Below, piece by piece: positions 10,472-22,674 of a stretch of DNA of 64,000 nucleotides. The position numbers and the translations under genes were made by a program. How positions within the stretch are numbered: position 1 is the first letter of the stretch; the number at the start of each line of letters is the position of its first letter. Source of the DNA: Amia ocellicauda (Eukaryota > Chordata > Actinopteri > Amiiformes > Amiidae). The stretch spans positions 37,039,137 to 37,103,136 of the forward strand of contig NC_089858.1 in NCBI RefSeq assembly GCF_036373705.1. The letters are read 5' to 3'. The notes under the pieces are model-generated. The model was not told where the DNA came from, ran no database searches, and saw only the letters and a program-made list of their open reading frames with translations.

Positions 10472-11432
10472 ATTCATCGGTGCATCCTGAGAATTTCTGA
10501 AACTTTTACCTCTACAAAGTGAGGTCCATGAGGTCTGTGGAGGCTCCATGGATTAATATAATTTATAACCACAAATCCAGGTTTTCCCAGTGATGGGACC
10601 CATCCAAAACATTCTCAGAATTGTATCTACTTCAATCCTGTGGTGGTACTCCTGCAGCAGCTGATTCAAAGTTACCAGTATCGCTGCACTGAAGGTGATT
10701 TACCTCCTGGTTTTTGAAAATAACTAGTTTTTACTGGAGACTTATGATAAGATATAAATGGGGGGGGGGGGGGGGGGTCATTGGTGCAAAAAGGTTAAGT
10801 ATCCCTTGTCTAAATCAATTCAGAACCGACAGCGGTCCCATGGTTGTAGATATTGACGATCGTATACAATCTATGAAACCAATTGGACTTTAGCTGTCCA
10901 GCTCCAGGAATGCAACTATTAAACCTTGTAATTAAAACTAGCTTCCCCCCACCTCACTCTCTCCACTGTGGCAATAAGTCTAAAAAGGAAACCACGCAAA
11001 GCACTGACCTTGGGAGTAAGGCAGGTTTTTCCGATTGTACAGTATTGTAAACCAAAACTGTGTTCACAAGAATGAGAAAGCTTGAGAAAAGACTACATGT
11101 CCCTGCCATTGTCCATCTCACCATGGCTTTGGAGAGCCAGAGATACGGACACATACTTTACCGTAGTTGAGAACTCCATCTCGATTAACCGTTCAAGACT
11201 TGTATGCAGGAGAAAGACCCACTGAAGTAAAGGAATATGCTAGAGGAGTTCAGAAATTCACTTGCAAAATGGCCACAGGAGTGAAATAAAACCAATACAG
11301 GCATATCTTCTGTGACCTGTAAAATGGCCATCACTCCTCCAGCAACCACTTGGAAATGAAACATTGACAATTATTAACAAAATAATAAGATTCATCATCG
11401 TTTAGTTTCTTTACAGTTCTTAGATTGCTCTC
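10472..11432. other. Intergenic between LINE and LSM1 3' end
   Basis: No gene or repeat family recognised. It includes an unbroken run of 18 G at 10760-10777, which could form a G-quadruplex or reflect slippage. In human, STAR lies on this side of LSM1; no STAR exon was found here on either strand. Confidence 0.4.
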
Positions 11433-11438
11433 TTTATT
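11433..11438 (-). terminator. Probable LSM1 polyadenylation signal
   Basis: TTTATT on the plus strand is AATAAA on the minus strand, about 450 bp beyond the LSM1 stop codon. It would give a 3' UTR of roughly 460 bases. Position and motif only; no transcript evidence. Confidence 0.5.
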
Positions 11439-11881
11439 TACATGGTAACCAAAAAAGAAAGCCACCATTAATTCAACTTGACGGCATAGTACAAAAAACT
11501 ATAAGTCATTTTCAATGTTTTGTTGTTTTTTTAGAAACATAATATCAAAATAACTACAGCAGCTTAATACAAGTGCTTTTGTTGCATTTGCCCTCAAGTC
11601 CAATGTGACATCAGATATCAAAGGTAAAGAAAGACGCTGGTTCAGATCCATTATTTTCAATTAAATTAAAATGGTATAATTGAAGACAAAATGAAACATT
11701 CCCGGCTCTATTTTTAGGCATGTCATTGTCGTTCCGTCCCCCCACCCCCCTCTTCTTTTTCTCTCTCTGACCATTATTAAATGTCCTTTTCTTTTGATTT
11801 CCCCCAAAAATGTTGCCATCTGATATTAAAACTGAAGTGTCCGGTTAAAAAAACAAAAACAAAACCCAAAAACAAAACGGA

Positions 11882-13966
11882 TCAGTATTCGTCCAACGTG
11901 TCTGCTCGTGGGAGAGAGAGTCCACGGTCCTTAAGTGCTTGGAGTTTTACTTTCTCCGCCTCCTGTTTAGCTTGCTGTTCAGACCTCTGCTCTTCCAAAA
12001 TCTCTTCGATGGATACTTGCTGCAGGACTGTGTCACTCTCTTTCTCCAGGTCCTGGGAGTCAAACAAATCAAGTCAGGCTCTTAAAACATTTAAAACATC
12101 AAAGAGTGGGAAGAAAAGTCCCACAGATAGTAATTACAGGCCAGATGTGTAAAATAGCTGTCATGCATTTCACCTTTAAACCCACCCACACATTAAAACA
12201 GATTACATAATATAATAAATCACCCAAATCTCCTAAGCGAGTGTATGCTTTTGTGGGGAGTTTAGCAGATTTTTTTATTTTTATTTTTTAAAGGGGCACT
12301 TTGATTATCTGCAAAGTAGTCTGCAATTTAAATAGTTACCTTACAGAAACTAGCATTACACAATTTGATCTCCAAAGGTTTAGACTTGGCCCCTCTCTCC
12401 TCACTTCACCCCCTTAAATCCAGTCTACTGAAGCTTGTGACTTCATACACTTAATTTATCAGTCCAGAACTAGGAGTCATATTACTACACAATTTCTTAG
12501 CAGACTTAAAATTGTTATATCATGTTATTTTTTACAATTACCCATTTATACAGCTGGGCATTTACTGGAGCAATCTAGGTAAAGTACCTTGCTCAAGAGT
12601 ACAACAGCTGTGCCCCCACCCATGACCCTGTGCTCCAGAGTCCAGAGCCCTAACCACTACTGCCCTATTATTAAACTATTATTGCCCTATCATAGCAATA
12701 CTTCTGTCTTCATTGCCTAAAGTTACCACCACTGCTTTCAAGTTCTGCAAGCAGAGACAACCCACTTACGATTTCCCCAAGCAGAACCACATTCTCCCCT
12801 CTCACGATGAATATTCCTCGAGGGATGTCTCCATATTTCTTGCCAACGTGGATGCGCTCAACTGTTTGATGAAGGACTAAATTTGCTGCAAACAAAAAAA
12901 AAAAAAAAAAAAGAGATGAAATGATTTATGACAAACTAAAGGTCTGGGTGTTAAGTGCTGGTCTACAGAACACAAACTGAACTATGCTTTGCCAGGCACT
13001 GCTAACAACTCTGCCACCAAAAACAGGGTATTTCTAAATAAGCCTGAATAAACCAGGAGAGTGCCCTGCTTCCAGAGGCCCAGAATAAAACCCTGCCTGT
13101 GCATCTAATCACAGCAGAGTCCCCCTGAGATCAATTACACTGGAGTTTTACTTCTGTAACCTACACCCGGTCTGAAGTTGGGCAGTCAGAGCAAGATTGA
13201 GTTGCTGTTATACTGCACATTATATAATTGCAGCATTTCTCCACTCACAAATACCTTTTACACTTTCGCTTTTCTATATTAGGCATCACAGGCAAATACA
13301 TCAAATCTGAAATCAAACCAAGGGAGGGTGCAAACAGCAACACAACACTGCATTCACTGATTAGGCCAATATCGGCGGGGGAAATCAATATGTAAAATTG
13401 AAGTTTTGACCACTGAAGCTGCGGCACAGACATGCACACTAACTCTTGCAGGTGTACTTACATACCAAACTGATCGATGCTTCTCAGAAACCCAATTAAC
13501 GTCCTGCCGTCTCGCAAGAGGACTAGATGTTTTTCTGCAAATAGAGAAGACGAAATGAAGCAGCGAAGAGGCGTGCGCATAAGCTTACTGTGGCCATTGG
13601 TCTTCATCGCATCCATTAACAACACTGACCAACATATTCTGCTATTCAGCCATTAACCCCATAGGCACGTTTCATCACGCAGGGTGCAAAGCCAGCTCCC
13701 CATTTCATAACACACCGCATACGCTCCTACAGTCACTTTTCTTGTCGTCTTGAAACGCTTAGCACAGACGAGTACCATTTTATGTCGTGCAAATAACTTT
13801 TCTTTTACGTCCCTCGCGTTTCGATATGGGAGAGAGAGAGAAACACTGCTTCACAACTCAAGTGCTTCACAATGCATTTCGCCTGTTACCCCCACCACCT
13901 TGAATCCCATTTTGACTCACTATCAATGTCTTCAATGAGACTCGCTGTCCCCGGCATGTAATTCAT
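11882..13966 (-). CDS. LSM1: U6 snRNA-associated Sm-like protein LSm1
   Basis: Four coding exons on the minus strand: 13921-13966, 13466-13534, 12770-12885 and 11882-12052. All have GT-AG junctions and consistent phase, giving 133 residues, the human length. The start reads MNYMPGTASLIEDIDKK. The Sm1 motif covers about residues 16-43 (HLVLLRDGRTLIGFLRSIDQ) and the Sm2 motif about 64-77 (FIVRGENVVLLGEI), with the RNA-contacting Arg-Gly at 67-68. The last exon encodes the charged C-terminal helix ending RADTLDEY. LSm1 defines the cytoplasmic LSm1-7 ring, which with PAT1 binds oligoadenylated mRNA 3' ends and promotes decapping in P-bodies. It is head to head with BAG4, as in human 8p11. No defects seen. 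Confidence 0.98.
12530..12668. repeat. Dispersed fish repeat in LSM1 intron 3
   Basis: The stretch containing ACCTTGCTCAAGAGTACAAC and AGTCCAGAGCCCTAACCAC resembles a motif found in very many fish genomes. The evidence is recognition of the motif; the family name is uncertain. It sits between LSM1 exons 3 and 4 and does not touch the splice sites. Confidence 0.5.
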
Positions 13967-14999
13967 GGTCCTGAGTAGCGGTCCACTATGCTATCTGGAT
14001 GCTGAAATGTTAATTTTAAAGAGCCTTATTTTTCCGTTTCAGCCCATGAATCATTCAAAATGTGTAGCCCTCTCGCAACAGGAAGTGCGGGTCCGAGAAA
14101 AGAGCAGCACTTCCGCTTTAATTTAACCCTTTAATTTAACCTTTGTGAACGTGTTGTCACTTTGAGGGAAATAACCTGCCTCGTTGCGTTAGTTTAATTT
14201 CTACCCACTGTATTCACTCAGCGCTACAGTACAGTTGGTATGGCCAATAAAGCCGGGATTTAAGTGGCGTATTATGTACTTAATTAATTATTTCAAATCA
14301 CAGTTTTTCTCGTTTACAACTTTGTGCACATCAAGATAACCTTGGCACGCATTAACCTGGTTGTCCTTGTTTTGAGATGTAAACTGCTTTGATCTGTGCA
14401 AGCTATAGATTGAATCCATCATTTACTTTTGAGTGATGAATACGGGTTAGGTAAACTAGGCATGTATGCAGGCACAGATATCACAACTGTAGAAGTAAAA
14501 CGGACCCCTGTGTTGTACAATACCAAGAGGTGAGCACGTAGTTTAAAGACACTTAATAAGATGTCCATTTCGTGGGATTGTTACAAGTCCCTAATTGTCT
14601 CTCGGGACGCTTCACTCGGCTCATTTGTAACGTCCCCTTTAATAACCCCGGCCCACAAAAAGTTATGCACCAGAAGTGACGTCATTCCGCGACCCACCCA
14701 AACCCCCCGCTTGTCGTTGATTGGGCAGCTCCCAAGTAAAAGGCGGGATTTATGGTCACATTCTGGAATCGTATTGGCGGAGGATTGCACCACTGACGTA
14801 AGCGGAGGGTGCCCTTATGTGACAATCGTCGGCCAGGACGAGGAAAGCCGAGCTGCCGAATCTTAAAGGGGCAGTAGTTATCGTCCAACCGCCCCCCCCC
14901 CCCACCACCCCGTCCCTGTTTTATATGGTGCTTTTTTATTTTTAAACGTGCAGCTACGACTGTGGAGCGGAAAGAAGGTGTTTCGCAGCACAGCCAGGG
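13967..14999. promoter_or_regulatory. Shared LSM1-BAG4 bidirectional promoter
   Basis: About 1 kb separates the two divergent start codons. On the BAG4 side it contains a full CRE (TGACGTCA, 14677-14684), inverted CCAAT boxes (ATTGG at 14720-14724 and 14773-14777), a GC/E2F-like GGCGGG (14742-14747), a second CRE-like TGACGTAA (14794-14801) and TTCTGGAA (14761-14768), a two-unit heat-shock element. A C-rich run lies at about 14890-14905. No TATA box is evident. The arrangement suits housekeeping expression of both genes with possible heat-shock input to BAG4; the binding claims are inferred from motifs. Confidence 0.6.
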
Positions 15000-17900
15000 A
15001 TGTCAAGTTTGAAAAGCCCAGGAGCAATGGCGTACGAGTCGGTGGGTAGCGACAGAGCTGCGGTCAATGGTGGAGAGAACCCAGTGCAATCCAATCCGAA
15101 AGGAAGCTGGCCTCCTTATAGCAGCTACTCGGGAAATAACGAGGGGTCCGCCGCGATGGTGCCCGGGAGCGGGCGAGACGTGCCCAGAGACTCGAGTTGC
15201 GATCGCCAGTTCAGAGACCGTGCACACAATACCGGGGAGCTAACCGATGCACTGACTCGATCCGAGTTCATTATGCAGTGCATGTCTGAAGATCAGTGCT
15301 GATTGCCAATGCACTTAGATTAAGACACTACATGTCCTCGTTTTGACGGTGTTTCGGATATAAGCAGCTGCTTATCTTCAGAAGTAACTGTACGTTTGAA
15401 CCAGAAGCACGTTTCATTTGAATAGATGCATTAGATTTGAATAATGAATGCGCAGTGTGCATATAGGTGTGTATATATATATATATATTTAGTCTCCGGA
15501 GTATTTTTTTGTTTGGTCCTAGGTTCATGATTGTATTTTGAACAATGCAAACAGTTGTCTCAAAACGACAGAAATCAGATCGTGTCCCAGGCAGGAAGCA
15601 CTGGTTTTCAATCTGGGAAACTTTGCGCTGTACACAGATGATCAGCTGATTGAGTTGTCAAGGAGCTTGTGGTTAAATACAAAAAATAAAACTTTGAAAT
15701 GGTTAAACTGTAGGAACGCAATACGCTTTGGTCAGTAGATTAGGGGATACTGTTGCTATTAAAATATTTAAAGATGCACAGAATTAAACAGAAATCTGTT
15801 GGCATACGAAACGCTAGTTATTATATTGTTATAGTATTGCAGTTAATGCTGTGTGTTGGCGCTTGTAGTTATTATGCACACTGTGTAACTGTTGCTTACG
15901 ATTCCAGCAAAAATAATACTTCTAACCATCAACACTGAAACGCATTGGAGAGAAAATGGGTAATACAGTAATGCTAGGATATGATTTTGATCTTTTCAGT
16001 GTGTACAATACAATGAATAACCAGCTTTGAACAAGTTTGAAAATCTCAATTGATTTGGGGATTTCCCCTAGCCTGGAATACATGGGGAATCTTCTTTGTG
16101 TTGCCAGTGCAGTGTTCACAGACCATACAAAAGACAAGAAACTGAATTAACGAGGAACACAAAGTGGATCAGATCCTCTCAGACCCACCCTTTAAGCTGT
16201 GCAAAATCTAACAATAGAAAGACACTGACAGTGGAAAACAAGTATGTTTACATGGCAACTTTTTGTGGTGTGGTAGCAAGTGACAACATGCTGGCCAAAG
16301 CAGCAATGTAAATTACAGAGCATTGAACTGTCCCCTCCCAACTGCAGGGTGGCGAGAGGAGTTTGGGAGGGACTGGTTTTACTGGGACATAAAGCTTTGT
16401 CAGTGTAACAATTGCAGTATCCTGTTTTTTGCTCCCCACAGGAAGCAGTACCTTACCCTGGATATCCTTCCAACTTCTGGTATCCACCCTCCCATTCGGC
16501 CAGTCCATATTCCAATGCATATCCGGCAGGGTCAGAGGTCAACGGGCATGCAGCCTATAACCCGCAGGTATGGTACAGAGTTAAAACCTCTCATCCTGCA
16601 CAGGGCCTGTCCTGGAATCTCAATGGTCCCCAACTCTCCCCTCTAGAGACCAATACATTTTAACAACCTCCGCAGCAATCATTAGTGAGGCTCGCCAGGG
16701 TGTCTGCCTGTGTTGAAGGTCATTTTGAGTTTTGCGAACAACCCTGCTAAGGAAACGGGCAGTTGAGGGCTGGAGGCCCAAAGTTGTTTGGCTTGTGTTT
16801 GTGGGCTGGAGCAGAACCAACACAGATGTAGAAGCATCTTGTCTTGGGATGCCTGAATAAGCACACTCTGTGACTAAATGAGCACAAGAATGGCACCCTG
16901 GAACCGTCCCCCGGCCCTTCGAATACACTAAATCCCTTCTTGCAAAGCAATGATTTTGTTCCACAAGGCTTGTATAATCGATTAACTTCAAACTGGCAGC
17001 ATCGCCCTTTACCGTAGGCATAGGGTGTAGAAAACACAGGAACCTTTTGTCCTAAGTATTGTAAGTAGGTCTAAAGTAGACAAGAATACTGTAAGAATGA
17101 TTCCAGGAGTGACAAGCAGTGGTTGGGAGTAACTGTTCAATTGTGCTGTAAATATGAGGAATTAAAAAACCCTTCATTGCCATATGCAGTTCAGAAGTGA
17201 TGTTTGTTTGTCCATCTCTTCTCAGGCACTTCTCCCAGGTCTCCTTTGCCTGCCCTGTCGAAAGTGTGTTGGTATATAGTTTTCTCGCTCACTCTTGGGT
17301 TCCATTTGCTTCACAGGCGATCCCCGGCTACCCTAACGGAGTCTACAGCCCGGCACAATACCCCAGTCCCCTCCATCCCACGAACCCCTTCTACTGCGGT
17401 GACGCCCCCCCAGGACAGCCCCCCTACCCATCCCAGGGCTGCCCCGAACCCCGGACCACAGGACCGGGGGGACACCCGGTCCACCATCCCCGGTACCCCG
17501 TCCAACACTGCCAGGGGGTAGGCCACTGTTGTTTGTTTTCCTTTGCTCTGGACAAGGCTCGTCTGCAGTGCGTAGTGTGTCATGGTGAAACGCCAGCAAT
17601 TAAATTGTGTTCCAGCCTGCCAATGATCAACCACCTACAGCTGTTGTTCTTGTTGTTCTTGTTCCTTTTATTTATCTGGGTGACTCAAGAAGGAACTTAA
17701 TAAGCTGCTGTGTGCAAAGATAATGCATTGTGGAGTGGCTAGGAAGGAGAGTGTGTAATACAGTGTAATAAATGCATTCTAGGGTCCTGGATACCCAACT
17801 GGACCCTATCATCACTACGGGGACGGAGTTCATCCTATGCCCCAGAACCATGCATATCCCACCCAGCCTGGACTGCACTCGAGGCCCCCAGCGGAGGCCT

Positions 17901-18823
17901 GGTCGCACACTGGGGGCTACGGGCCGCCACCACCTCCGCCCCAGCAGCAGCAGTGGCCGCAAGGACCCCAACCTCCGCCGAGCCACTACGGGAACCCCTT
18001 CCTCTCCCCACAGCCCCCATCCTGGCCTGGTCCCGGCCCGACCGCGCCACAGTATGACCCGCAGGTACCTGCTGTCGAGCAGTGTAGCTTGCCAAGCCCT
18101 GACTTGCAAAGCTGAGCTGGGGTGTGGTTGGTTACTTTGGTTTCTAAAGCTTTGAGGAACCCGGTGCCATCCTCTTGTGTGCATAGCTTCTTATGTTGAG
18201 GAGACGCACAAGGGAATGTGGTAGCTGGAGATTTGATCTGGTGTTCTGGAGGGCATCAGGGAGAAAAGTTGAGAATGTAACCCAGTCTAGTTGTGCTCAA
18301 AGGTTCAAGCATAGCTCATGTTTCTGTAATTTCTCTGTTTCTTTTCTTCTTGGTTTACAAACAGGACCCTCAGTATGCAGGCTACCCCCACCCAAAACGG
18401 CCTCCTCAGCCCACTGGACCTAAACCCCGGCCGCCGCATCCCAGCCCAGGACAGGCCGGGGAGTACAGCGCGCCCCCTCAGCTGTACGTGAAGACCGGGA
18501 AGGCCCAGGACCCCACACCCTCTCAGGGGGAGCCACCGCCGCTGCCACAGGGACCCACCGGCCCCCCGCTGAGTGACAACCCCAGCCTGGCGCACGTGCA
18601 GCAGGTGCTGGCCCGGGTGGAGCTGCTGCAGGAGGACGTGGATGTGTTTGTGGGCTACAAAACGGACAAGAGCTACCGCTATCTGGAGGAGCTGCTCACC
18701 AAGGAGCTGCTGGAACTCGACTCCGTGGAAACCAAGGGGCAGGAGGCCGTGCGGCAGGCCAGGAAAGAGGCCGTGCAGAAGGTCCAGGGCATTCTCGACC
18801 GGCTGGAGAGGAAAGCTTTCTGA
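15000..18823 (+). CDS. BAG4: BAG family molecular chaperone regulator 4 (SODD)
   Basis: Exons: 1 from ATG 15000 (donor unresolved), 2 at 16442-16567, 3 at 17317-17517, 4 at 17783-18064 and 5 at 18365-18823. Exons 2-5 all start in phase 0 and have AG/GT borders. Exon 2 (EAVPYPGYPSNFW) aligns with the human exon-2 start. Exons 2-4 encode the long disordered region rich in Pro, Tyr and Gly, including a PPPPPP-QQQQ run. Exon 5 ends in the BAG domain (last ~80 residues; DVFVGYKTDKSYRYLEELL, then ELLELDSVET), the three-helix bundle that binds the HSP70 ATPase domain and speeds nucleotide release. BAG4 also silences TNFR1-type death receptors in mammals. Possible phase-0 exon 1 donors are after 15041, 15158 or 15179, giving about 369 to 415 residues. 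The N-terminal part diverges strongly from human. Confidence 0.95.
15180..16441. other. BAG4 intron 1 (approximate)
   Basis: Non-coding, A/T-rich sequence with a short TA microsatellite at about 15474-15489. If exon 1 ends at 15041 or 15158, the intron starts correspondingly earlier. No other exon was seen. Confidence 0.5.
16568..17316. other. BAG4 intron 2
   Basis: 749 bp between the GTATGG donor at 16568 and the acceptor ending at 17316. Open frames on both strands lack splice or family support. No repeat recognised. Confidence 0.6.
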
Positions 18824-19950
18824 ACGCGTGCAGACGCATCTTCCCCACACTCACCCCTAGCACTGCCACAGTGACCCACTTCTCCAATAAACCCCCACTT
18901 GTTCCCAGCCCACTCCCACCCACACTGCAGTTCGGTAGGAAGGGGCGCCCCTCTCTTATTTGAGGTTTCCCCAAACACCACCGTAGCGGTCATGTATTAT
19001 TTTCACTTATTATTATTATTTTTGTTTTGTTTGGGTGGCCTACCAGCATTGGCAGAACCTAGAGGAGCTGCTGGAGATTCCTGTTTTGTTTTGGTCCTCA
19101 TCTGCTCTCCTTTGTTTTGTTTTTTTTCCTTCCCCCCTGCTAAAGCATGTCCTGGCCACTTATTTTCCACCTTTAAAAGCTGCGTTATTCTTTCCACAGT
19201 GTCACACTCGTTGATTGATCGCCCCCAATGGAGAGGGTGAGCGCTGATGTGTGTAGCTGTAGCGGTGGGGGTGGGCTGTGAGAGTAGGCCTTCTAAATGC
19301 GGACGTTGAGAGAGGGAGGACGACGGGGTATGCTTGTGTTCCAGCAGCTAACAAAGTCAATCCGAGGAATCGACAATCTTGCATCACTTCCTGTGTCTTA
19401 TTGACACTCCCCACAGAGTAGGTACCCACTCTTCCAATGGGCTATTCTGGCCAAACGTCAGAAACCCATGTCCAATACTTTGATCATTCCTTCAACCAGC
19501 CCGGATGTCAATTTACAATTTTTCCTTAATGCAAAGCTTGAAGGAGGGAGGGAGGGAGGGAGGGAGAGAGGAAAAATCTAAACAAAAAACAACCTGCCGA
19601 TATTTTGAAACTACCAAATGAATATCCCAGAAGAGTGTTTTTTTTATAGACTCCTAGATGCACCAAAGTCATAATTTCTGTGATCGTACTGTTAGAAAAG
19701 TATTTTTACATATTTCAATCACCAAGGATGTTGTTTTTATTTTTTTAAACGGGTACCATAATATTGGCAGGTGCTATTTGTTGTCTCCCCACCCCTCCAC
19801 ATGAAATAACTGCATGAGCTTTGCATGGGGGAAACATGTTAAGTGTGACCGATTGTTATGTCTCTTCTCTTTGTACAGTAAGGTCCCTCAGAGTCTCAAG
19901 GGACAGCCGCTATGTAAGCCATTGGATTCTTTAATAAAAGATTTCAATTT
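18824..19950 (+). terminator. BAG4 3' UTR with two poly(A) signals
   Basis: AATAAA occurs at 18886-18891, only 63 bp after the stop, and again at 19933-19938, after about 1.1 kb. The region between is T-rich, contains a GGGA microsatellite near 19543-19565 and no coding signal. Alternative short and long 3' UTRs are plausible from the two signals. Confidence 0.5.
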
Positions 19951-20412
19951 GTACACAACGATGCGTTATATTTGACACATAGAAGGCAGCAATCGCAAGT
20001 ACCAGTGTCTCCTGTGAGGGGATTTCCTCTTAACCTAAAGAAACCCAAACAGTCTCCAGTGAGATTTGCTATTATTTATATTTTCAGAATGCTTTACACA
20101 ACAAGAGAAGCACCATCCGTAGAAATGGAGCCAGTCTGTGATGAATCTTTTGATCTCAAGACAGGCGCTCATTTGGGCTTTATATTTTTTTCAACCACAA
20201 GAGGTCGGTGTAGATGGTTTAATTTCGGAGACGAACCACATCAATGCAGAAGGTTGTATGCATTATAGCTTAGACAGTTTGACAATTTGTGTGTCTGTGT
20301 GTGTGTGTGTGTGTCTGTGCACGCATGTATTTGTACATGTGTATGTACCAAGTGTGTGGAGGCCTCTTGCTTATAACCCCCTGCTATCCCTATACCAAAA
20401 ATTGCACTTTGT

Positions 20413-22060
20413 ATTATTATTATTAGGGCGCCAAGCAAAGAAGTAGCTGGACCACCTTTTGTAATTGTTCGGATTATTATTATTATTCCGCCATATATTT
20501 CAAATGGCCATAAAATGAAAACTACTGGACAGAAACTCGCCAAACTTGCTATGCTTGGTATATGTCTAGATGATGTTGTCCCTTAACAAATTTGGAGGTC
20601 GTATGCCATATTGTTTGGTGCCAATATTGGATTAATGACAATTATTAGACAATATGCAATCATCTTCTTCTCCAAAACCACTAATGGGACAGATTTGAAA
20701 CTTGATGCAAACCACCTTTGTTATGACCTATATTCACATTTGTTCAAGACAAGTCGATCTGTCACATGGTTTGGAAACCAAATTGGATTGGTCAAAAATA
20801 TTCAATCTTCTTCTGTGAAACCGTTAGGCGGACTGAAGTGAAATTTTGCACACATGACCTTGGCTTGGTCCTCTATCAGATTTGGTAAAAGCAAGATTCA
20901 TTAACAACATGTCTACTATGACAAAATCAATTCAAAATGTCTTGTCCATAAAATTAAAAGGACCATGAAATGAATACATCATAATAGAAACTTGCCAAAA
21001 TTGTGTTGGTAGATACCAATAGCAGGTTGTCCCACAAGAAATTTTGGGGGTCATGCATCACATGGTGTGCTGCCAATATTGGATTAAGTGACAATTATAA
21101 GACAATATTCAAACCTCATCTCCTTCTATGTTATGAGCTATATTCAGATTTGTAAATGTAAATTGGTAAAAAAGATTTATAAAACTAAATGTACTTTACA
21201 AACTATAGCTAATCTTCATTACATCCTACCACACTGGCTGTATACCTGCTCTTGAGACAGAGCACATGCTCTATCAATCACAGACAATGCCACCACTTGC
21301 AGGGACTTTAGCACAGACCACATACTCTGAAACTCAACCATCACACCAAGCTTGCAGAGGGATTCAATCACAGGAACGCTGATACATGCAGGTGTTGACA
21401 TATATATATATATGTCATATACATATACAGATATGAGAACATCTCTTAGTCTGGCAGGTCATGCCTTTACCCACTGCACCACTGATATTAAGATTTGGAT
21501 CTATAATAGAGTACATTTATGAAGCGATACATGTTATACATTCACGTGGACCTCAAAAAGAGAGGGCGCTGTACTACCAATACAAATTTATCTAATAGTA
21601 ATCTATACAAATATTTAAATAGTTAACACTTTTATATTGTCTATGTATTAATTGTAAGAATACAAAATACTTTAGTTAATGTAGTATATTGCAGGGTACA
21701 CCATATATGTTGTAATATATGTGAATAACATATCACACTCATATAAATGGTGACTCATTTTACAAACTGAAGTTATGCTATAATTACTCCCTTCTCACAG
21801 GCATAGGATAGTTTGGTGATACATTACAGAGATATGTTTGGCAGCTTTATAACTTTATTAGTTTCAATATTCATGTACTAGCATTATCTGAAGGCATACT
21901 ATGAAGCCTGCACCATTTATTGTTGCAGTTAGATCACTGCACTGTTGCATATGAGACCTGGGTTCAAGTCTCATTATCACTGAAACCCTAAAGGATATTA
22001 AATATGCCATATGCGTGGCCCCCTACATTGCTGCTTGCAGCTGTATCTATTATTAGATAG
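20413..22060. repeat. Long dispersed repeat between BAG4 and DUSP26
   Basis: It begins with ATTATTATTAGGGCGCCAAG and TTGTTCGGATTATTATTATT and ends near CTGCTTGCAGCTGTATCTAT followed by TATTA. I associate both ends with a dispersed repeat common in fish genomes. The interior has recurring phrases (for example CAATATTGGATTAA at about 20622 and 21074, and GTGACAATTATAAGACAATA at about 21088 against 20636) that suggest internal duplication. No intact coding frame. Family name not known to me. Confidence 0.5.
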
Positions 22061-22622
22061 CAGACAAAAGACAGTGAATGTCCTGGAATAATGTGAAAAT
22101 AAAGCTGCAAGTCTTCCTGTAGCTACAAAAAAACGAAAAAGAGAAGTCACATTAGAGTAGCCTATATTAACTGGTTCAACTGGTTGTCAGAAGCCTTATT
22201 GTATTTAAGCACAATTCTATATTCCCAGTCCTGCACTATTATTATATAAAAATCCACCCCTGGAACATCCATCACTTATTAATAGATGCCTGTGGGTGCT
22301 GTGAGATACACATCACCTGATAGATCTTTAGAATGATTTCAGTCCATTTATTTTTGGTGGGGGCTTATTATATGACGGGGCAGGATGACACGGTTGATAT
22401 AAACAAACTCATCAAACCGGCCCCAATGCTTAAAATAGCCAGCTCAGCATGAGAGCAAAAACATGGCAGCTTGTAGACTGCTGGAATAAAAAATGGTCCC
22501 AGGGCTGACAGACACCGAACTGCAGAGGAGATAAGTGTAACCTGGGGACATTGATTTAATAACATTGCATACCGATGACGCGCAACTGCACTGCATTTCA
22601 TAGCACTACATAACACCCCCAT

Positions 22623-22625
22623 CTC

Positions 22626-22672
<47 letters not shown>
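22623..22672. repeat. CT microsatellite
   Basis: About 25 CT units with one CCT interruption near the left end. Intergenic, upstream of DUSP26. Confidence 0.9.

Positions 22673-22674
<2 letters not shown>

Noticed and set aside
10472-11432. Search for STAR exons, expected next to LSM1 from human gene order
   Set aside because: No START-domain motif on either strand; the GRK gene lies on that side instead.
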